Positions 41,549-45,870 of a stretch of 64,000 nucleotides of DNA are shown piece after piece. This DNA comes from Papilionanthe hookeriana x Papilionanthe teres (lineage: Eukaryota > Streptophyta > Magnoliopsida > Asparagales > Orchidaceae): positions 76,688,121-76,752,120 of the forward strand of contig CM040421.1 in assembly GCA_022702705.1 (NCBI GenBank), read 5' to 3'. The notes beneath the pieces were generated by a model. It searched no databases. It saw only the letters and a list, made by a program, of their open reading frames with translations, and had not been told where the DNA came from. Both the position numbers and the translations under genes were made by a program. How positions within the stretch are numbered: the stretch's first letter is position 1; each line of letters starts with the position of its first letter.

Positions 41549-43855
41549 TATATATATATATTCTCTTCGCCTAAAGAAAGGAAAATTTTATAAGATGGTG
41601 GTGAAACTTGCAATGCTCTATGGTGCTGAATGTTGGCCTTTAAAAGAGAATCATAATGCTAAGTTAAGTGTTGCCGAGATGAGAATCATTAGGTGGATGA
41701 GTGGCTTTACACTTAGAGAAAAATGCAAAATGAATATATCCGTAATAGGGTTGGTTTTGCACCAGTGATGGATAAAATTAGAGAGAGTCGACTTAGATGG
41801 TTTGGTCACATTAAACGTCGACCACCTGATGATCCGATTAGGAGAGTAGATATTTTAGATACAACTTATATTAAGAAAGACAGAGGTAGACCTAGGGAAA
41901 CTTGGGCTTATTGCATAAAAATGATGTTAATTTATTAGAATTAAACAAAAATTTGACACTAAATAGGATGCAATTGAAGAAATGATTCATGTAGCCGACC
42001 CCACTTACTGGGATTAAGGCTTTATTGTTGTTGTTGTTGTTGTTGTTGTTGTAAATGTGTTTTCATTTTCTCAATTGTTAATCAGAATCTCTAATCAAAT
42101 AGAGTGGACTTTGTGGTTGGGGCATTATGTTTAACAAGTAAAAGATGCATCAATAGGATCAGTAGATGAACTTATTGTTGAAGCATTAGTAAAACATGTA
42201 AAACTAAAGCTAATATTGATAGAAGTTATTGAATGGAATTTCAACAAAATAGATTAAACATGACACTGAACACATTATAAAAATGTAAATAAATACACAT
42301 TATTCATTTACTATTGTATCCAATTGTCTACTTGCTTATCAAATTGGCAGACATATTTAAAGTTTTAGTTTTTGAGGATCACATCCTGTTTTATCAGCTC
42401 AATTTATTCTATAATTTTGGTTTTCCATCAACTTGCCTTGGCCTTTTACATAATATCATTATGATTATTTTGTAGAGGTCTAAATTTAGTGAATTTTGTT
42501 TTAATTTAATATACAGATCTTCCTCCTGACAAGGATTCTCTTGACTGGAATACAAGGATGAAGATCGCAGCTGGTGCAGCCAACGGATTGGATTATCTCC
42601 ACAATGAGGCTAGCCCACCTGTAATTTATAGAGATTTGAAATCAGCTAACATATTATTGGATGGGGATTTTAATCCGAAGCTATCTGATTTTGGCCTTGC
42701 CAAGCTTGGCCCAACAGATGATAAGTCTCATGTCTCCACGAGGGTTATGGGAACCTACGGATATTGTGCCCCAGAATATGCCATGACTGGGCAATTAACG
42801 GTGAAATCTGATGTGTTTAGCTTTGGAGTTGTACTATTAGAACTGATAACCGGACGGCGGGCCTTTGATAGCACAAAGCCACATGGAGAACAAAATCTTA
42901 TCTTGTGGGTGAGTTTGGAAAGTTTTTTTTTTTTTTCTTTTACCGCATCCTTGATTGTCAATGAGCATTTTATATCTCATAACCAAAACTATGCTATATT
43001 TTTCTTATATTCTGCAAATTTTTGTGGTTTCCCATCATTATTTTTTCAAATATAGTTTTGTTGAAAATTTGTTGACTTTTTCTTCAGTAAGATTAAATTT
43101 TGCACGGCACAGTGGATAAGGTTTTTGATGATATTTTTATTTCATTTTATTTAATTGAGGATTATTTGAGTGAGAATAATTTGTGTTCATGAGAAGATCA
43201 TACAAGGCTCAATAAATTAGTGATTTGAATACAAATAGAAAACTGTCTGATTTACTTAATAAGCTGAGCAAGTAGCACTCAGGGCTCATTCAAGCCCAGC
43301 TTGTTTACACCCCAACTTATGTGGCCACATACACTGAGAATGTATGTATCAGCAATTCTCATTGTATCCTTTTCACTTTCTTGGTGCTTGCAGGTAAAGC
43401 CCTTGTTAAATGACCGGAGGCGGCTTTCGAAAGTTGCCGACCCAAGACTCCAGGGTAGATATCCCATGCGAGGGCTTTACCAAGCCCTTGCTGTGGCATC
43501 AATGTGCATCCAAGAGCATCCCGCCGCCCGTCCCTCAGTCAAAGATATCGTGACTGCACTTTCATACCTGGCATCTCATCCATATGACCCGAGCACTTCG
43601 CCCAATTCCAGTCTCCAACGAGGTGAGGTTGAGAAGGGTCGAAGAGAGGAAGCCGAGAGAATTAAAACATACCTGGATGACCAGAAATTGCCTACAACGG
43701 AGAGAGATGATTCTCCCAAGGAGACAGCTGCTTTCTTGAACCACCAGAATTTTGATAGGGAGCGAGCAGTGGCAGAGGCTAAGATGTGGGGAGCAAATTG
43801 GCGGGAGAAGAGAATGGCTAACGTTGATCCTGGTCCTGCAAATTCAAATAGCTAA
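11220..43855 (+). CDS. Receptor-like cytoplasmic kinase VII, PBS1-like (PBL23-like)
   Basis: Spliced from five exons: 11220-11349, 12178-12452, 12641-12830, 42517-42908 and 43394-43855 (1,449 nt, 482 residues). It is a cytoplasmic serine/threonine kinase, probably membrane-anchored. The start MPCFFPC has Cys3 and Cys7 as likely S-acylation sites and no Gly2 for myristoylation. The kinase domain has the glycine loop G119-E-G-G-F-G124, catalytic Lys140, catalytic loop Y236-R-D-L-K240 with Asp238, DFG at 256-258 and APE at 283-285. The HRD histidine is a tyrosine, as is normal for RLCK-VII (VIYRDLK). The TFTFRELA.ATKNF and LDRNGLQGN blocks are typical PBL signatures. The tail has RERAVAEAKMWG near the C-terminus, which I recall from PBL23. 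The family relays immune-receptor signals; the exact role here is unknown. The frame is intact. Confidence 0.93.
11359..11431 (+). repeat. Tandem 37-bp repeat in intron 1 with two TTGCAG sites
   Basis: Unit 1 (11359-11395) and unit 2 (11396-11431) are nearly identical. Each contains CTCAATTTGTTGCAGGTT, so each carries a pyrimidine-poor but usable-looking acceptor AG (11380-11385 and 11416-11421). They sit just after the exon 1 donor. The predicted acceptor of exon 2 is much further on, at 12177. Confidence 0.8.
12178..12452 (+). CDS. Kinase exon 2 (linker and glycine-rich loop)
   Basis: Acceptor TTTTCAG ends at 12177 and donor GTATGC starts at 12453. The exon completes codon 44 and runs to residue 135. 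It holds a hydrophilic linker, then the TFTFRELAAATKNF segment and the GEGGFGSV nucleotide loop. The usual family sequence is GRVYKG; this copy has GSVHKG. Confidence 0.92.
12641..12830 (+). CDS. Kinase exon 3 (catalytic lysine and N-lobe)
   Basis: Acceptor CCCTAG ends at 12640 and donor GTAGGC starts at 12831. Encodes residues 136-198 plus one base: the VAVK lysine, then the highly conserved LLHHPNLVN and GYCADGDQRLLVYEY blocks. The split codon 199 (G plus AT) becomes Asp, matching the family sequence HLHDLPP. Unspliced, the frame continues 22 codons into intron 3 and stops at 12896-12898. Confidence 0.93.
12831..13441. other. Left edge of intron 3
   Basis: AT-rich intron sequence before the first LTR insertion. 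It has poly-T runs and no recognisable element. Confidence 0.6.
13442..13446. repeat. Target-site duplication GTTTT, left copy
   Basis: GTTTT directly precedes the left end (TGATACC) of the outer LTR element. The same five bases directly follow its right end at 29246-29250. A 5-bp duplication is standard for Ty3/gypsy integration. Confidence 0.8.
13447..13590 (-). mobile_element. Outer element 3' LTR, distal part
   Basis: Matches 28346-28480 of the 5' LTR, for example AATATTATTGCTGAATTCAA and ATAACAACATAAAAGACAC. The match stops at the Athila-like insertion and resumes at 25594. Confidence 0.88.
13591..15359 (+). mobile_element. Athila-like 5' LTR with an internal duplication
   Basis: Starts TGACATG, aligned to TGACGTG in the 3' LTR. 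The first 400 bp hold GCGCCTAGGCACC-type motifs. A block of about 345 bp occurs twice in tandem (from about 14568 and from about 14914), each starting AAGCAATCTTTT and including GAGACTGCTA and AGTCCACCAGAAGGGGAGA. The 3' LTR has only one such block. This accounts for most of the length difference (about 1.77 kb against 1.44 kb). Confidence 0.82.
15418..16902 (+). pseudogene. Athila-like pol pseudogene: reverse transcriptase and RNase H
   Basis: Read across frameshifts, this follows Athila pol: the YAFLGES segment, GWTLTDIKGISP and CMHKILMEE (15530-15620), a DGYSG block near 15960, then an intact stretch at 16239-16517 with ERGIEVDPAKI, VRSFLGHVGFY and IKDFSKITKPL. RNase H follows to about 16900 with INYKTTKKEILA and FRSYLIE. 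The catalytic YxDD region near 16140 is degraded (VFMDDF is only partly legible). Multiple stops confirm inactivity. The RTE LINE is inserted just after the RNase H segment. Confidence 0.85.
16903..16916. repeat. Target-site duplication of the RTE LINE, left copy
   Basis: The 14 bases GCTTATCCATGCTT occur here and again at 20092-20105, flanking the LINE exactly. They come from Athila-like pol DNA. Confidence 0.92.
16917..20091 (-). mobile_element. Near full-length RTE-clade LINE
   Basis: About 3.17 kb on the - strand, from its 5' end near 20091 to a (TTG)n 3' tail at 16917-16931. Such simple-repeat tails are typical of plant RTE elements. The single ORF is broken. An endonuclease comes first (ILCIQETKW near 19700, then QIDYFL and QHGLLVLD at about 19050-19180). 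RT follows with FIDLEKAYDKVPR, LHQGSALSPYLFALCMDG and FVDDILLVDK (about 17690-17990), where FADD has become FVDD. The C-terminal part follows, with RLRWFGHI and RPRKTW. A 14-bp target duplication flanks it. Confidence 0.93.
16946..19800 (-). pseudogene. RTE endonuclease-reverse transcriptase ORF, broken
   Basis: Pieces at 18898-19248 (endonuclease end), 17988-18197 (RT N-terminal: CHSLKLWERVIEHRLR), 17665-17991 (RT core), 17359-17637 (LSRTKTEYMECNF, LGDQIIKRC) and 16946-17191 (C-terminal) lie in order on the - strand in different frames. Stops and frameshifts separate them. In the intact family the protein nicks target DNA and copies its own RNA at the nick. This copy cannot do so. Confidence 0.88.
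20092..20105. repeat. Target-site duplication of the RTE LINE, right copy
   Basis: Exact repeat of 16903-16916. The Athila-like pol frame resumes after it. Confidence 0.92.
20106..21400 (+). pseudogene. Athila-like integrase pseudogene
   Basis: Continues the pol gene interrupted at 16902. The zinc-binding segment is at 20350-20505 (CHDSEFWG, then SCDRCQK). The catalytic core follows at about 20580-20915, with MGPFVPS, IIISDWGSN, the STYHPECSG block and the AEVFYGEIKR helix holding the last acidic residue. The C-terminal part to about 21370 has LQLNELYEIRE, YNTRLKLFP and WLGPFTI. Stops and frame changes are scattered throughout. The neighbourhood matches the RT-RNaseH-integrase order of Ty3/gypsy elements. 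Confidence 0.85.
21401..22113 (+). other. Athila-like region between pol and the env-position frame
   Basis: Begins with the GGGAGGCAACC motif (about 21494) that I associate with the end of Athila pol. It holds another cluster of GGCGC and GTGCCTAGGCAT motifs at 21650-21778, like those in the LTRs. No gene is intact here. Confidence 0.6.
22114..22800 (+). pseudogene. Athila env-position ORF remnant (plant transposon protein)
   Basis: A frame starting MAPRTKKG at 22114 continues across stops with FDSKKFVSAQ, YNDFLMSRKFI and, further on, LHYFLSTKLLPSTNLSEVT and DRAVLHFCI. The order and wording resemble the putative plant transposon protein found downstream of pol in many Athila-like elements. 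It is heavily broken. Whether such proteins ever act as envelope proteins is not established, and nothing in this sequence decides it. Confidence 0.6.
23013..23801 (+). mobile_element. 5'-truncated RTE LINE inside the Athila-like element
   Basis: Begins in the RT region (LLLDKTREKAQEKLE), then LSRTKTAYMER, LGDQIIKRCERF, KVGWLKWRNASG, LYGAECWPLKEK, MRMIRWMSGFTLRDK and a degraded C-terminus. It ends CCCACGTAGTGGGATTAAGG followed by (TTG)n at 23784-23801. Two overlapping frames (23099-23338 and 23278-23556) show one frameshift. It is the same family as the copy at 16917-20091 but in the opposite orientation. Confidence 0.9.
23802..24154 (+). other. Athila-like 3' leader and polypurine tract
   Basis: Non-coding sequence ending in GAGGACAAGCAACCTCTAAG and then CTTAGGGT, directly before the 3' LTR. 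The GAGGACAAGCAA motif followed by a purine tract is the usual Athila-type second-strand priming site. Confidence 0.7.
24155..25591 (+). mobile_element. Athila-like 3' LTR
   Basis: Aligned with the 5' LTR along its length, including the CTAGGCGCC cluster (24505-24538), the GAGATTAGGAGAGAAGATAAG block, and the GTTAAAATGTTTCGTGG block. It has one copy of the block that is doubled in the 5' LTR. The terminal GTGTGAGCAGCC block matches GCGTGAGCAGCC in the other LTR. The end is placed at TGTTA near 25591, with a few bases of uncertainty. Confidence 0.85.
25594..26286 (-). mobile_element. Outer element 3' LTR, proximal part
   Basis: Matches 28481-29245, for example GCTGGAGGTATGGACGTGGAGG, TGGAACAATGA and GGATCGGACCTCCCA. 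It ends ATGTCA at 26286 where the 5' LTR ends GCATCA. The G-rich run found in the 5' LTR is only GTGGGGAAG here. Confidence 0.85.
26287..28345 (-). pseudogene. Outer element gag and protease-spacer remnant
   Basis: Read on the - strand. Gag is at about 27540-27720 with DQLHTSCDLVEQEE and TIARYLG, a Ty3/gypsy gag signature. A zinc knuckle remnant follows at about 27280-27330 (KYHEFGHIASSC, with cysteines lost). Further on, at about 26740-26860, is the segment LLLGRP.KFD and NTYFFIKDGKRIILLP, typical of the stretch between protease and RT in chromovirus-like elements. Every part has stops. No RT, RNase H or integrase follows, because the 3' LTR begins at 26286. Confidence 0.75.
28333..28344 (-). 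promoter_or_regulatory. Primer binding site of the outer element
   Basis: On the - strand the 5' LTR ends GGTATCA, followed one base later by TAGTATCAGAGC. This differs by one base from TGGTATCAGAGC, the complement of the initiator-Met tRNA 3' end used by many plant LTR elements. Confidence 0.72.
28346..29245 (-). mobile_element. Outer element 5' LTR with a G-rich run
   Basis: Exactly 900 bp, TGATG...TATCA on the - strand. It contains an uninterrupted G/A purine run on the + strand at 29058-29098, mostly GGGGGA repeats then 14 G. Long frames on the - strand within it (such as the proline- and serine-rich 28398-28940) are not supported as genes, since they do not extend outside the LTR and have no domain. 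Confidence 0.88.
29058..29098 (+). repeat. G-tract (GGGGGA)n/G14
   Basis: Simple G-rich tract inside the 5' LTR of the outer element. It is absent at the corresponding place in the 3' LTR (near 26130). Confidence 0.9.
29246..29250. repeat. Target-site duplication GTTTT, right copy
   Basis: Matches 13442-13446 and directly abuts the outer element. Confidence 0.8.
29319..29718 (-). mobile_element. 5'-truncated RTE LINE
   Basis: A - strand copy of the RTE 3' end. The tail is (TTG)n at 29319-29328, followed by sequence for the RT C-terminal segment, and the copy is truncated at 29718. It is flanked by the 7-bp repeat CACACCT (29312-29318 and 29719-29725), consistent with target-primed insertion. 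Confidence 0.87.
29860..30445 (+). repeat. Diverged tandem duplication of about 300 bp
   Basis: GGCTGG(C/T)TATTC(C/T)TCTCAAA starts both a left copy (about 29861-30180) and a right copy (about 30201-30445). Both go on to a TGTGGTCCAA block, an ATCTTAAATATA block, a CTTGAAGCTTA or CTCGAAGCTTA block, and TCC(A/G)TAACATTC. Many differences mark it as old. It may be original intron sequence. Confidence 0.7.
30637..30845 (+). repeat. Recent 103-bp tandem duplication
   Basis: Unit 1 (30637-30739) and unit 2 (30740-30845) are almost identical: GGGTTAAGTGTTTAAACC through ACTGCTTCAAACTTTGTG. The visible difference is a small indel, GGCTACATTA against GGGTATACATTA. Such near-identity next to much older repeats suggests a recent event, or an assembly artefact. 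Confidence 0.9.
30846..32322. other. Intron sequence with microsatellites and a diverged repeat
   Basis: Contains a (TG)n/(GA)n run at about 31062-31107 and a GA-rich stretch at about 31815-31900. Two diverged segments (about 31500-31720 and about 31930-32150) share ATCCTC, CCTTCTGA, CATAGGC, GATTGATG or TTGATGCTAC, and a GTCCTTATATG or GTCCTTGTATG block. They look like another old direct repeat. No gene is present. Confidence 0.5.
32324..32613 (+). mobile_element. Internally deleted RTE derivative (290 bp)
   Basis: The first 109 bp match the extreme 5' end of the RTE copy at 20075-19970 (GCTGCCGTTGCCGGTCCCAA through ATCATGACATGAAT). From 32430 the sequence jumps to the RTE 3' end (ATACAACTTATGTTAAGAAA onward), ending in the CCCACTTAGTGGG block and (TTG)n at 32596-32613. 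Compared with the long copy, about 2.87 kb is missing, with AAT shared at the joint. The sequence on both sides of the joint is well preserved, so this resembles a short non-autonomous LINE derivative. Confidence 0.88.
33018..33127 (+). mobile_element. RTE 3'-end fragment
   Basis: About 110 bp matching the RTE tail: TTAGAATCAAATG, ATGTAATGGAGAAAAAGG, the CCCACTTAGTGGGATAAAGG block and a short TTG run. A 13-base stretch within the end block is duplicated. Confidence 0.8.
33304..33790 (-). pseudogene. RNase H-like domain fragment (RVT_3 type), frameshifted
   Basis: On the - strand, FKINVDDAI (about 33750-33780) looks like the first catalytic Asp strand of a plant RNase H-like domain. A frameshift follows near 33720. 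The long frame 33304-33759 then continues with IRNKAGNILATFGE, HWDNMQVEL, VILHGDKTNLIQLF and CHIPRKAKATSHFC, in the order of strands and helices of the domain. Where the family has AxxADxxA near the end this copy has ATSHFC, so the last acidic residue is lost. It is either a plant L1/LINE RNase H tail or a derived host gene fragment. The frameshift argues for a pseudogene. Confidence 0.55.
34100..34420 (+). mobile_element. Highly diverged RTE reverse-transcriptase fragment
   Basis: Read across stops, the + strand gives APYNIFILVWRVMGNIVWLT, then NIKLMPNNVKE, then a KNKW-YSKL segment. These align with the RTE RT N-terminal region (the purified family reads like GPDGIP-EVWK, IVWLTKLFN, MPDEWR, YKNKGDIQ). 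It is much more decayed than the other copies. Confidence 0.55.
34421..35364. other. AT-rich intron sequence
   Basis: No gene, repeat or transposon domain is recognised. A long poly-T run lies at about 34542-34558. Confidence 0.5.
35365..35487 (+). pseudogene. 5S rRNA-like pseudogene segment
   Basis: About 123 bp colinear with plant 5S rRNA from first to last base. It has GCATTAGTGCACC, CATTAGAACTCCAGAGTTAAG (internal promoter A-box region), AGTAGTACTAGGAT, GGTGACCTCCTGGAAAGTC (C-box region) and CTCGTGTTGCACCCCT. It is followed by CCTTTTTG, a Pol III-like T-run. There are several substitutions and small indels, so it is unlikely to be a functional gene. It could be a stray 5S retrocopy or part of a Cassandra-type TRIM LTR, which carries a 5S domain. 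Confidence 0.85.
35500..36317 (+). mobile_element. 5'-truncated RTE LINE directly after the 5S segment
   Basis: Starts near the RT active site. FFADDVLLVDKTRERVQEKL is intact (FADD), followed by LSRTETKCMEYNF, a frameshift, LYGVECLTLKEK, MRMLRLMSVLTLRDK and RLRCFGHIKH. It ends in a degraded CTCACTTGGTGGAATAATGG block and a (TTG/CTG)n tail near 36300-36317. A second short RTE end block (GTCGACCCACTTAGTGGGAT) follows at 36328-36347. Confidence 0.87.
36348..38393. other. Intron sequence, partly simple and AT-rich
   Basis: 36520-36770 is a CCA/CAC-rich stretch of irregular short repeats (CCACTACCCATCATTG, GACCACTC types) resembling 40080-40440. The rest is AT-rich. A G-rich patch at 37700-37870 is probably an old transposon piece, but I cannot class it. 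Confidence 0.4.
38394..38489 (+). mobile_element. RTE 3'-end fragment
   Basis: About 96 bp: TTGAATTAAATGGCAATATG, ACACAATGGAGAAAAAAG, a worn CCCAATTAATGTGATAAAGG end block and TTGTTGTTG. Confidence 0.8.
38490..40432. other. AT-rich intron sequence
   Basis: No gene is supported. The last 350 bp (from about 40080) is a degenerate CCACTGTAG and GATCACTG-like short-repeat stretch similar to 36520-36770 and 40880-41110. Confidence 0.45.
40433..40850 (-). pseudogene. Plant L1 LINE ORF1 (gag-like) fragment
   Basis: On the - strand: AAARVLIERDITLLEVKRIWVG leading into WQEVVMEQRPYYCYHYRMFGH and TRERCYRL. This is the end of the plant L1 ORF1 domain followed by a CCHC zinc knuckle. The second cysteine of the knuckle is a tyrosine (CYHY). 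Upstream there is a stop in the frame. No RT from the same element is visible nearby, so it is a fragment. Confidence 0.65.
40851..41515. other. Short-repeat and AT-rich intron sequence
   Basis: 40890-41110 carries repeats of the kind GACCTCTGCCAGTCTA(C/T)GGTT(G/A)TCCGACC (about 40912 and about 40998). The remainder is AT-rich with nothing recognised. Confidence 0.5.
41516..41562. repeat. (TA)n microsatellite
   Basis: A TA run broken by one GA, directly left of an RTE copy. Confidence 0.9.
41568..42052 (+). mobile_element. 5'-truncated RTE LINE with a long (TTG)n tail
   Basis: Starts at GGAAAATTTTATAAGATGG and codes MLYGAECWPLKEN, MRIIRWMSGFTL and, after one frameshift, KIRESRLRWFGHIKRRPPDD. 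It ends CCCACTTACTGGGATTAAGG and nine TTG units at 42025-42052. This is one of the better preserved 3' ends in the intron. Confidence 0.92.
42517..42908 (+). CDS. Kinase exon 4 (catalytic and activation loops)
   Basis: Acceptor ATACAG ends at 42516 and donor GTGAGT starts at 42909. Encodes the rest of codon 199 to residue 329: LDWNTRMKIAAGAANGLDYL, VIYRDLKSANILL, SDFGLAKLG, the activation loop with DDKSHVSTR, MGTYGYCAPEYAMTG and VVLLELITGRRAFD, ending QNLILW. The PBS1 motif GDKSHVS reads DDKSHVS here. Confidence 0.95.
42909..43393 (+). other. Intron 4
   Basis: 485 bp, GTGAGT to TTGCAG. No element is recognised. Part of it is open in frame with exon 5 (from 43301), but that stretch has no similarity to the kinase family. 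Confidence 0.85.
43394..43855 (+). CDS. Kinase exon 5 (C-lobe end and tail)
   Basis: Residues 330-482. ADPRLQGRYPMRGLYQALAV and ASMCIQEHPAARP, with the family arginine of subdomain XI, end the kinase domain near residue 385 with VTALSYLA. The remaining ~95 residues form a charged tail with GRREEAERIK and DRERAVAEAKMWGANWREK. The exon begins GTAAAG, itself donor-like, so a shift of the acceptor is possible but would break the alignment. Confidence 0.93.
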   Translation, partial: VKPLLNDRRRLSKVADPRLQGRYPMRGLYQALAVASMCIQEHPAARPSVKDIVTALSYLASHPYDPSTSPNSSLQRGEVEKGRREEAERIKTYLDDQKLPTTERDDSPKETAAFLNHQNFDRERAVAEAKMWGANWREKRMANVDPGPANSNS

Positions 43856-44030
43856 ATTCTGCTCCCCTTTCTCTGTTCCGCTTTTTTGCTAGCTAGTGGA
43901 TTCAGTTGAATTTATAATGGTATAGAGACATGACGAGGTGCTCTAGAATTTAATTTGTGTAAATGTTTTATGATTAGTATAATTATTTATTATGTCTATT
44001 GTACAGAGAGGAACCTCTTATCTGGTCTTT
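43856..44030 (+). terminator. Likely 3' UTR and poly(A) region of the kinase gene
   Basis: T-rich DNA after the stop codon, with TTGTGTAAATG and AATTATTTATTATG stretches near 43955-44000 of the kind found around plant poly(A) sites. The exact site cannot be set from sequence alone. Confidence 0.45.
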
Positions 44031-44409
44031 GAGGGTTAGAAATAGAAGCCTCTCAACCAAGTGGTCGATGGTAGGTTGGTAATGGAGGCTGAGCTAGTAT
44101 ACAAGCTCGAAGTGACTAGTCAGTAGCTATCTGTTTTTATTTTTATTTTGTTTTTGGGCTAAAAAAAGGCTGTTTGGTTGTAATAATCCTTTTTATGAAA
44201 TTTGATAAATTTTTTTGGCGACAAAGTATACGTTAATTTTTGCACCCTCAGATTTCAATCAGATTAATTTTATAAAATTCTACACGGTATATTGAGTAAT
44301 TTGATATAGACACTATTTGTTAATATTGAATAGATTGAGATATATAAAAATTTACATTTATAATTTATTAAATTAATTAACTTTAAGTTAGTATCTCTAA
44401 TCCTCAAAT

Positions 44410-45870
44410 CCACTGTTCACAATTGACTTTACGCCATTTTTTCCTCCTTCCTATTTCCTCTACCCCCCTCTCTTTGTTGGGGTTTCATGTGGCAGAAGGC
44501 CTGCCTAGACGTGTTCCTATGAACTCTTGCGCTCGGACCACTATAGCAAGGGGCGGATGAGCACGAGTCCCTCTTTCACGTTATTTGAGATATATTTTTT
44601 TTTCTCACGTTTTAGTTTTGAGTTTTGTCTCATTTTTAATGCATTGCTAATTTTCGGTAGCTGCAGAAAATGTTGATTTTGTGTCAGATGTTTTGACTGT
44701 GATTTGCGAGCTTTGTGAGAGTTATACCACATTATCATTGAAAGGGAAAAGTGATTTGAAGTTTTAAGAAGAACAGAGGATATAATTGGCAGCTTAGAAG
44801 GGCTTGTCGTCGAGAAAGTCTTTTATGGTATGTTTCAATAAATCAATGATATTTTGAGCTAAATTACTTGATGAATTAATATATTATGAATGACTGCTTT
44901 GTCTAAGATTTTAGGCTAGTTACTTGAGAAGGGGAGTTAAAGGCAACCGTTTAGAAGATTGTTGTATGACAGCTTCATAAATTTCTAATTCGTTTAGGAG
45001 AAGGGTTTTAATGATATCCTGACAGTGGGCTAGCTTTCGCTGTACTCTTCTTTTGGATTGTTATATCTCTTTGAGATCAATGCTCTCACATTTTTTATCT
45101 ACATATTTTACTTTACCGATTCTATTACTACTTGAAAGCAATGTTGTGATAAGAATAAGAAAATTTAATGCAAAAGTAGATCACATTCAATATTAATTAA
45201 TTATTCAATAATTAAACTCCCTTAATTTAGACGCCTTTGATTCTTATAACCAAGATGGATGGGACTCCTCACTCCTATTTTGCTTCCACATTTTTTCTCA
45301 TTTAAATTAGCCAACTTCCAAGTTTTGCGATGGTGAACTTGTCAAAACCCTTTGGTGACATTACCGATAAGGTTTTTAGTCACTTTGCCTTCAAAAAACT
45401 GAAAGGACTGGACCCAAAAGAAGAAAAGAAGAATGCCATATCATGTGGGGTCACCTAATTCAATTCTAGATACTGAGTGAACAAGTGTTCAACAGCTAAC
45501 CCGACCATTAATTTTATTCCCCAATTTTTAGCAGAGACAAATGACCCTCTAGTTGGCTTGACCACTCAAATGGCTTCTTGGGACCTCTCGCTACGTTCAC
45601 TGGTGCTCCCTAGTGGGGTATCTACGTGGGTTACGATATCTGAGTGGAATTGACTCCTCAGTAATAGGGGCTTCAGTCCTTTTGTGAGATTGGAATTTCT
45701 TATGAAGTTCTTTTCATTTTATGATGCTTTTTAGTATAGATGATCTGGCTATGGTAATCCAGGATGATGATTTGGCTCTGATCGGCATAGATGAGAAGCC
45801 AACGAGTGCTCTAGTGATAGTTAACAAGGTGCCAGACGAAGGCATCCAACTCTCGAGCATTTGAAACTTT
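44410..45870 (+). repeat. 1.45-kb tandem duplication, unit 1
   Basis: Colinear with 45871-47410: shared blocks include GTTGGGGTTTCA, GGCAGAA, TTTAGTTTTGAGTTTTG, CAATGATATTTT, GAATTTAATGCAAAAGTAGATCA, GGGACTCCTCA, CAAATGGCTTCT and CTCTCGCTACGTTCACTGG. The copies differ by many substitutions and small indels. The identity of the repeat is not known. It is probably a retroelement segment. Confidence 0.85.

Larger units (their letters stand above)
12831..42516 (+). other. Giant intron 3 of the kinase gene (29,686 bp)
   Basis: The donor GTAGGC at 12831 and the acceptor ATACAG ending at 42516 join exons 3 and 4 in phase 1 and rebuild the conserved kinase sequence without gap or insertion. The intron is almost entirely explained by transposable elements, listed separately. 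The DNA at 12831-13441 and 42053-42516 is the likely original intron edge. Neither kinase half is duplicated elsewhere in the window, so a single large intron is the simplest reading. Confidence 0.9.

Noticed and set aside
43301..43393. Open frame continuous with exon 5 at its 5' side
   Set aside because: The stretch has no kinase similarity, and a TTGCAG acceptor at 43393 restores the conserved sequence exactly.
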